DNA from: Pseudomonadaceae bacterium
GTDB taxonomy: Bacteria; Pseudomonadota; Gammaproteobacteria; Pseudomonadales; Azotimanducaceae
Length of the DNA: 64,000 nt
Direction: 5' to 3'
Assembly: GCA_024743175.1 (NCBI GenBank)
Contig: JANSXA010000002.1
Coordinates: 434,001-498,000, forward strand
Shown here one piece after another: positions 59,012 through 64,000 of the stretch (positions are counted from its first letter, which is position 1; each line of letters starts with the position of its first letter). Below the pieces are notes generated by a model. It was not told the origin of the DNA. It saw only the letters and a list, made by a program, of their open reading frames with translations, and ran no database searches. A program made the position numbers and the translations under genes.

Positions 59012-60469
59012 ATGAGCGATCTGGCTTTCTGCTCCGCCACTGAGCTGGCTGCAAAAATCAAAAACAAAGAAATCTCTGCCCAGGAGCTTCTGCAGCACTA
59101 CCTGCAGCGGGTGGATAAATACAACGGTGAAATCAACGCCATTGTTGTCGACATTCGCGAACAGGCTCAGCAATCTGCAGAGGCAACCGACCAGGCCATT
59201 GCCAGCGGTGATACGCTGGGACCTCTCGCCGGGGTGCCGATGACCGTTAAAGAGTCTTACAACGTCGCCGGTACACCAACTACCTGGGGTAACCCGGCAT
59301 GGCGCGACAACGTGCCCACGGAAGACGCCGAGTCGATCAAGAAACTCAAGTCCATCGGCGTGAACATCTTTGGTAAAACCAATGTACCGCTGTCCCTGGC
59401 GGACTTCCAGAGCTACAACGAGATATACGGCACCACCAACAATCCATACGACCTGACCCGCACCCCCGGCGGCTCATCAGGCGGCTCAGCCGCTGCCCTG
59501 GCTGCGGGTTTGACTGGCATTGAAACCGGCTCAGACATTGGCGGTTCGATCAGAAACCCGGCCCATTACTGCGGCGTTTTTGGCCACAAACCAACCTATG
59601 ATCTGCTGTGGACGCGCGGTCACACGCCACCGGGCGACGTGCGTTCGAGCTCAGACATATCCGTGATCGGACCCCTGGCCCGTTCAGCAACCGACCTGGA
59701 AACCACCTTACGTGCCATGGCCGGACCGGACGAAATCAAACAGCGGGGCTTCACGCTGAACTTACCCGAGTGGCAGGGACGCAGCTTGAAAGGGTTGAAA
59801 GTGGCCGTATGGCGAAATGACGAGAACGCGCCAGTCGCCAAAGAAGTGGAAGCACGGGTAGACCTGGTCGCCCAGGCGCTGGCGGATGCAGGTGCGCTGA
59901 TCCATACCGACGTGCGACCCGACTTTGACCCTGGACATAGTCACGATACGTACCAGAACCTGCTGCAGTCGACCATGGCGATGCGCATGCCTGATACCGA
60001 ATACGACAGCCTGAAAGAGTACGTGGCAACATTAAGCCCTAACGACAACAGCCAGGGGGCCAAGGTGTTGCGCGCGCAGGTTGCCAGTTTCAAACAGTGG
60101 GGGGCGGCAAATGAGGAGCGTCACCATCTGCGCTGGCACTGGCATGAATTCTTTAACAGTTATGACGTGCTGCTCACACCGATGATGGCCACTGCGGCGT
60201 TCCCCCACGATCATCGCAAATTCGGCGAACGCACCCTGATGGTGGATAAGCAGGAGAGGCCTTACTTTGAGCAGGTGTTCTGGGCAGGCCTCACCGGCGT
60301 CACGTACCTGCCTTCAACGGTTATCCCAACGGGCTTAAATGACGACGGTTTACCCATTGGGGTACAGATTGTGGGAAGGGAATATGATGACCTGATCACT
60401 ATCGGCATCGCGCGGGAACTGGAGCGCATGGGTTTTCGATTTGTCCCACCCGCTGATTACATAGACTAA
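59012..60469 (+). CDS. Amidase (amidase signature family)
   Basis: GVPMTVKESYNVAGTPTTWGNPAW; TPGGSSGGSAAALAAGLTGIETGSDIGGSIRNPAHYCGVFGHKPT. Confidence 0.95.
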   Translation: MSDLAFCSATELAAKIKNKEISAQELLQHYLQRVDKYNGEINAIVVDIREQAQQSAEATDQAIASGDTLGPLAGVPMTVKESYNVAGTPTTWGNPAWRDNVPTEDAESIKKLKSIGVNIFGKTNVPLSLADFQSYNEIYGTTNNPYDLTRTPGGSSGGSAAALAAGLTGIETGSDIGGSIRNPAHYCGVFGHKPTYDLLWTRGHTPPGDVRSSSDISVIGPLARSATDLETTLRAMAGPDEIKQRGFTLNLPEWQGRSLKGLKVAVWRNDENAPVAKEVEARVDLVAQALADAGALIHTDVRPDFDPGHSHDTYQNLLQSTMAMRMPDTEYDSLKEYVATLSPNDNSQGAKVLRAQVASFKQWGAANEERHHLRWHWHEFFNSYDVLLTPMMATAAFPHDHRKFGERTLMVDKQERPYFEQVFWAGLTGVTYLPSTVIPTGLNDDGLPIGVQIVGREYDDLITIGIARELERMGFRFVPPADYID

Positions 60470-60502
60470 CTGCAGCCCACAGCGCTGCATCACTGAAGCA
60501 GA

Positions 60503-61441
60503 ATGACTCACGCCCGCGCCCATCCGAATATCGCCCTGGTCAAATACTGGGGCAAACAAGACAAGCCGGGCAATTTACCCGCCACGCCTAACCTGTCTAT
60601 CACTCTGGACAATCTAGCAACCGACACAGTCGTCTCTACACATCATCAGGATGAAGTCTGGCTGAATCAGAAACAGGTTGCAGACCAGAAGATTTTTCGT
60701 TTTCTCGAAGAACTGCGCAGCGAGTTTGAACTCGCGCCAATCAGGATAGAAACCAGCAACAATTTTCCCACCGGCGCCGGGCTGGCCTCTTCCGCCTCGG
60801 GATTTGCAGCCCTCATCTGCGCGATCAATCAACATGCAGATCTGGGCTTGAATGCGGATCTCATGTCAGATTGGGCTCGACGCGGTTCAGCCAGTGCCGC
60901 ACGCTCGCTTTTCGGTGGCTACGTCGCCCTGGTGCCGCCGCTGTGGCGTGCACAACCGATAGCGCCTGCCAGTCACTGGCCGTTGAAAACAGTTGTGGCG
61001 ATCACCAACGAAACGCAGAAATCAATCAGCAGCAGCGAAGGCATGGAGCGCTCGCGCCTGACATCAGATTTCTATACACCCTGGTTACGCGGTGCTGGCG
61101 ATGATTTTGCTGCTGCGTTCGACGCCATCAATAACAAAGATTTTGCAGCGCTTGCAGAAATTGCCGAGTTGAGCTGTCTGAAAATGCACAGCGTCATGCT
61201 GACAAGTCTACCCACGTTAAGCTACTGGAACCCAGCCACCCTGGCGTGCATGGACGCCGTGCGAGAACTGCGCAACCAGGGTACCCCTGTATTCTTCACT
61301 GTTGATGCTGGACCTCAGGTCAAAGCCGTGTGCGAGCCTCAACACGAGACTCGCGTCAGTGAAGTGCTCACTCAAGTGCCTGGTGTCATACGCACCATAA
61401 CCTGCGGGTTGGGCAACGCAGCACATATTGTTGAACCTTGA
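60503..61441 (+). CDS. mvaD: Diphosphomevalonate decarboxylase
   Basis: RAHPNIALVKYWGKQDKPGNLPATPNLSITLDNLATDTVV; NNFPTGAGLASSASGFAAL; ARRGSASAARSLFGG. Confidence 0.95.
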   Translation: MTHARAHPNIALVKYWGKQDKPGNLPATPNLSITLDNLATDTVVSTHHQDEVWLNQKQVADQKIFRFLEELRSEFELAPIRIETSNNFPTGAGLASSASGFAALICAINQHADLGLNADLMSDWARRGSASAARSLFGGYVALVPPLWRAQPIAPASHWPLKTVVAITNETQKSISSSEGMERSRLTSDFYTPWLRGAGDDFAAAFDAINNKDFAALAEIAELSCLKMHSVMLTSLPTLSYWNPATLACMDAVRELRNQGTPVFFTVDAGPQVKAVCEPQHETRVSEVLTQVPGVIRTITCGLGNAAHIVEP

Positions 61442-62391
61442 TCTATCGCGCGCCGGGAAAAATCGTTTTATGGGGCGAGTATGCGGTATTGGCAGGTGCA
61501 CCTGCTGCGGTTGCCGCCGTTAACCGCTATGCAAGCGTTGAGATCAGCCCCCAGGACAACAGCTGGAGCTTCACCAGCACCGGCTTCCTGACGCCAGGAG
61601 TACATAATTTCAGCGGCGAGTTTACCGATGCACCCTGTGCATCAATGGCCGAGCAGGTTGTGCGTTACTTTGATATGAACAGTTTGCCTGCCGGCTTTAG
61701 CCTGAACAGCGATACCGGCGGTTTTTACCATCCGACCGAGAACAGGGGCAACAGACCCGCCAAATATGGTCTGGGCTCATCCGCCGCTGTGTGCACGGCT
61801 ACATATTATGCCCTGACTGATTTTGTTGGCCACGATAAACACCTCAACGAAGCCATGGCGATTCATCGGGCCTTCCAGAATGGCAAAGGCAGTGGCCTGG
61901 ATGTCGCAGCCAGTTGGCACGGCGGCGTTATCCGTTTTCAAAATGGCCATGTGCAGCCACAACCCTGGCCTGACAACCTGCACTGGCAGGCTGTATGGAC
62001 AGGTAGCAGTGCAGCAACAGATACTGCCCTGGGCCATTTTGCCCGCTGGCAGGCAGAGGCTGACAACGGGCCGCTGAATGCCCTGGCCGAAGCCAGCAAC
62101 CTGCTGAGCGATGCGCCTTGCATGGAGAATCTTGCCAGTTACACCCAGCTCCTGGGCCAACTGGACAAAGCTGCGGACCTGAATATTTTCACCCCAGCAC
62201 ACCAGCGCTTAGCTACAATTGCGCACGCGCATCATCTTATCTATAAACCCTGCGGTGCCGGCGGTGGTGACATCGGCATAGCAGTGGGTGAAGACCGCAG
62301 TGCTGTGCAACAATTCTGCAGCCAAGCAGCTGCTGCGAACTATGTTCCGCTAAACCTGGAGATTGCGCCCCATGGCGTCGAAAAAGCCTGA
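61438..62391 (+). CDS. GHMP kinase, probable phosphomevalonate kinase
   Basis: YRAPGKIVLWGEYAVLAGAPAAVAAVN; KYGLGSSAAVCTATY; KGSGLDVAASWHGGVIRF; PCGAGGGDIGIAV. TTG start overlaps mvaD stop. Confidence 0.8.
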   Translation: MIYRAPGKIVLWGEYAVLAGAPAAVAAVNRYASVEISPQDNSWSFTSTGFLTPGVHNFSGEFTDAPCASMAEQVVRYFDMNSLPAGFSLNSDTGGFYHPTENRGNRPAKYGLGSSAAVCTATYYALTDFVGHDKHLNEAMAIHRAFQNGKGSGLDVAASWHGGVIRFQNGHVQPQPWPDNLHWQAVWTGSSAATDTALGHFARWQAEADNGPLNALAEASNLLSDAPCMENLASYTQLLGQLDKAADLNIFTPAHQRLATIAHAHHLIYKPCGAGGGDIGIAVGEDRSAVQQFCSQAAAANYVPLNLEIAPHGVEKA

Positions 62392-64000
62392 CTCACTGCC
62401 TTCATCCCGCATTCCGAATTTTTTCCGCATGCCGGTGAATGACAGAATTGCGGCACTGCACGAACGCGGGTTACTCAACGCCAGCGACGTTGCGCAACTG
62501 GTCTCGGCCCAGCATCAGCTTACGGTCAAAGTTGCTGACAAGATGATTGAGAACGTTGTCGGCGTATTTGGTCTGCCGATGGGTGTGGCGCTGAATTTCC
62601 TGATTAACAACAAAGATTATGTTGTACCGCTGGTGGTTGAAGAACCTTCGATTGTGGCCGGCCTGTCCGGTGCTGCCCGCATGGCAAGGCTCGGCGGCGG
62701 CTATACAGCCACTGCCAGCGATCCGATTCTGATCGGTCAGGTGCAGTCAGTTCTGAACGAAAATCCCGAACAGGCGATGGCAACATTGCTTGAGCATAAA
62801 GACGAAATACTCGCCCTGGCCAACAGCCTGCACCCGAAAATGGTGGCGCGAGGTGGTGGCGCTATTGATATAGAAGTGTTTCATCATCACGCAGAACAGG
62901 ATGGTCGACACATGGTGGTCCTGCACCTGCTGGTGAATACCTGTGATGCCATGGGCGCGAATCTGGTCAACACCATGTGCGAAGGCATTGCCGGGCTGGT
63001 GGAAAGCCTTACTGGCGGACAGGTTTTTCTGCGCATCCTGTCCAACCTGACCGACCGCGCGATCGCCCGGGCAAAAGTGGTCATTCCTACCGCCAATCTG
63101 GAAGGCAAAGGGTACAGTGGTGAGCAGGTTCGTGACGGCATCATTCTTGCCAATGATCTTGCCCTTGCCGACCCTTACCGGGCTGCAACACACAACAAAG
63201 GCATCATGAACGGTGTTGACGCGGTGGCCATCGCTACCGGCAATGACTGGCGCGCTATCGAAGCCGCCGCCCACGCTTTTGCCGCGCGCAGTGGTCGCTA
63301 CAAGGGGTTAACCCGCTGGTACAAAAACGCAGCAGGCGCGCTGGTTGGTGAAATTGAGATACCCATGAAAGTCGGTACCGTAGGCGGCTCGTTAGAGAGC
63401 AACCCATCGGTCAAAATCAACCACCGCCTGCTGGGTTCACCAAATGCCACCGAGCTGGCCTCGATCATGGGCACCATCGGACTGGCGCAGAATTTTGCCG
63501 CTCTGCGCGCGCTGTCAACCAATGGCATTCAGCAGAATCACATGAACCTGCATGCACGCAGTGTCGCCAGCAGCGCCGGTGTGCCTGAAGAACATTTTGA
63601 GAGCGTGGTAGAGGGGCTTATTGAATCCGGCGACATCAAAGTGTGGAAAGCTCAGGAAATAGCCAAAAACCTGTCGCGCAAAATAGCCCAACCGGACAGC
63701 GGTGAACGTTTTGCTGCCTGCGGCAAAATTATTCTGTTGGGCGAACATGCGGTAGTTTACGGCAGACCGGCAATTGCACTACCGATACCGCTGGCGGTGG
63801 AAGCCATGGTGCGACGCGAAGGCCAGGGTATCAATATTGTTATTCCACGATGGGGACTGGAACAGCCCGTGCACGCCAATACCCAGGGGCTCAGCGGCAT
63901 TCTGGCGAAAATTCTGAGTGACCTGGATCTTGACCAGGAGAACATGACCATAGAAGTGTTCCCGCACATTCCACGCGCCATGGGATTGGGTGGTTCTTCC
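62372..64000 (+). CDS. HMG-CoA reductase fused to mevalonate kinase (3' truncated by window)
   Basis: My translation from ATG 62372 is open to base 64000. HMGR part: VPLVVEEPSIVAGLSGAARMARLGGGY...MGANLVNTMCEGI...NHMNLHARS. Mevalonate kinase part: ACGKIILLGEHAVVYGRPAIALPIPL...PRAMGLGGSS. Confidence 0.92.
   Translation, partial: MASKKPDSLPSSRIPNFFRMPVNDRIAALHERGLLNASDVAQLVSAQHQLTVKVADKMIENVVGVFGLPMGVALNFLINNKDYVVPLVVEEPSIVAGLSGAARMARLGGGYTATASDPILIGQVQSVLNENPEQAMATLLEHKDEILALANSLHPKMVARGGGAIDIEVFHHHAEQDGRHMVVLHLLVNTCDAMGANLVNTMCEGIAGLVESLTGGQVFLRILSNLTDRAIARAKVVIPTANLEGKGYSGEQVRDGIILANDLALADPYRAATHNKGIMNGVDAVAIATGNDWRAIEAAAHAFAARSGRYKGLTRWYKNAAGALVGEIEIPMKVGTVGGSLESNPSVKINHRLLGSPNATELASIMGTIGLAQNFAALRALSTNGIQQNHMNLHARSVASSAGVPEEHFESVVEGLIESGDIKVWKAQEIAKNLSRKIAQPDSGERFAACGKIILLGEHAVVYGRPAIALPIPLAVEAMVRREGQGINIVIPRWGLEQPVHANTQGLSGILAKILSDLDLDQENMTIEVFPHIPRAMGLGGSS

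Noticed and set aside
1-64000. CRISPR arrays, tRNA/rRNA genes, intact transposons, prophage
   Set aside because: Read for regular repeats, transposase motifs and structural genes; none supported.

Overview
This 64-kb chromosomal window is coding-dense and looks proteobacterial (probably a marine gammaproteobacterium; taxon is inference). I saw no rRNA, tRNA, CRISPR array, phage or intact IS element. Contents in order: a PAS-GGDEF-EAL protein truncated at the left edge; a TatT-DctP-DctQ-DctM TRAP operon; a CHAD-like gene translationally coupled to a thioredoxin/peroxiredoxin-like gene split by one in-frame TGA; crotonase and serine hydrolase genes; glucokinase; an OppABC-like set with no ATPase genes; several F420/LLM-type oxidoreductases; a WYL regulator preceded by two exact CTGACA-N6-TGTCAG palindromes; a complete coenzyme F420 biosynthesis set in two blocks (npdG-cofE-cofD and cofC-fbiC); a glycan/polysaccharide cluster between those blocks with decayed genes at one edge; a Baeyer-Villiger-type monooxygenase next to a multiply lesioned DUF3179 pseudogene; sugar isomerase/dehydrogenase genes; lipid genes; and a mevalonate-pathway operon whose last gene is an HMG-CoA reductase-mevalonate kinase fusion running off the right edge and missing from the ORF track. 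The best candidate for something overlooked is a selenoprotein at 5748..6335 (minus): the TGA replaces the first Cys of a WCPFC-type redox motif (W-U-P-F-C) and is followed at SECIS-like spacing by a perfect CCAGTTG-GTT-CAACTGG hairpin. A second candidate is a promoter - structured leader/sORF - intrinsic terminator unit just upstream of an MFS transporter (43.3-43.6 kb). No computations were run; all family calls come from motif recognition.
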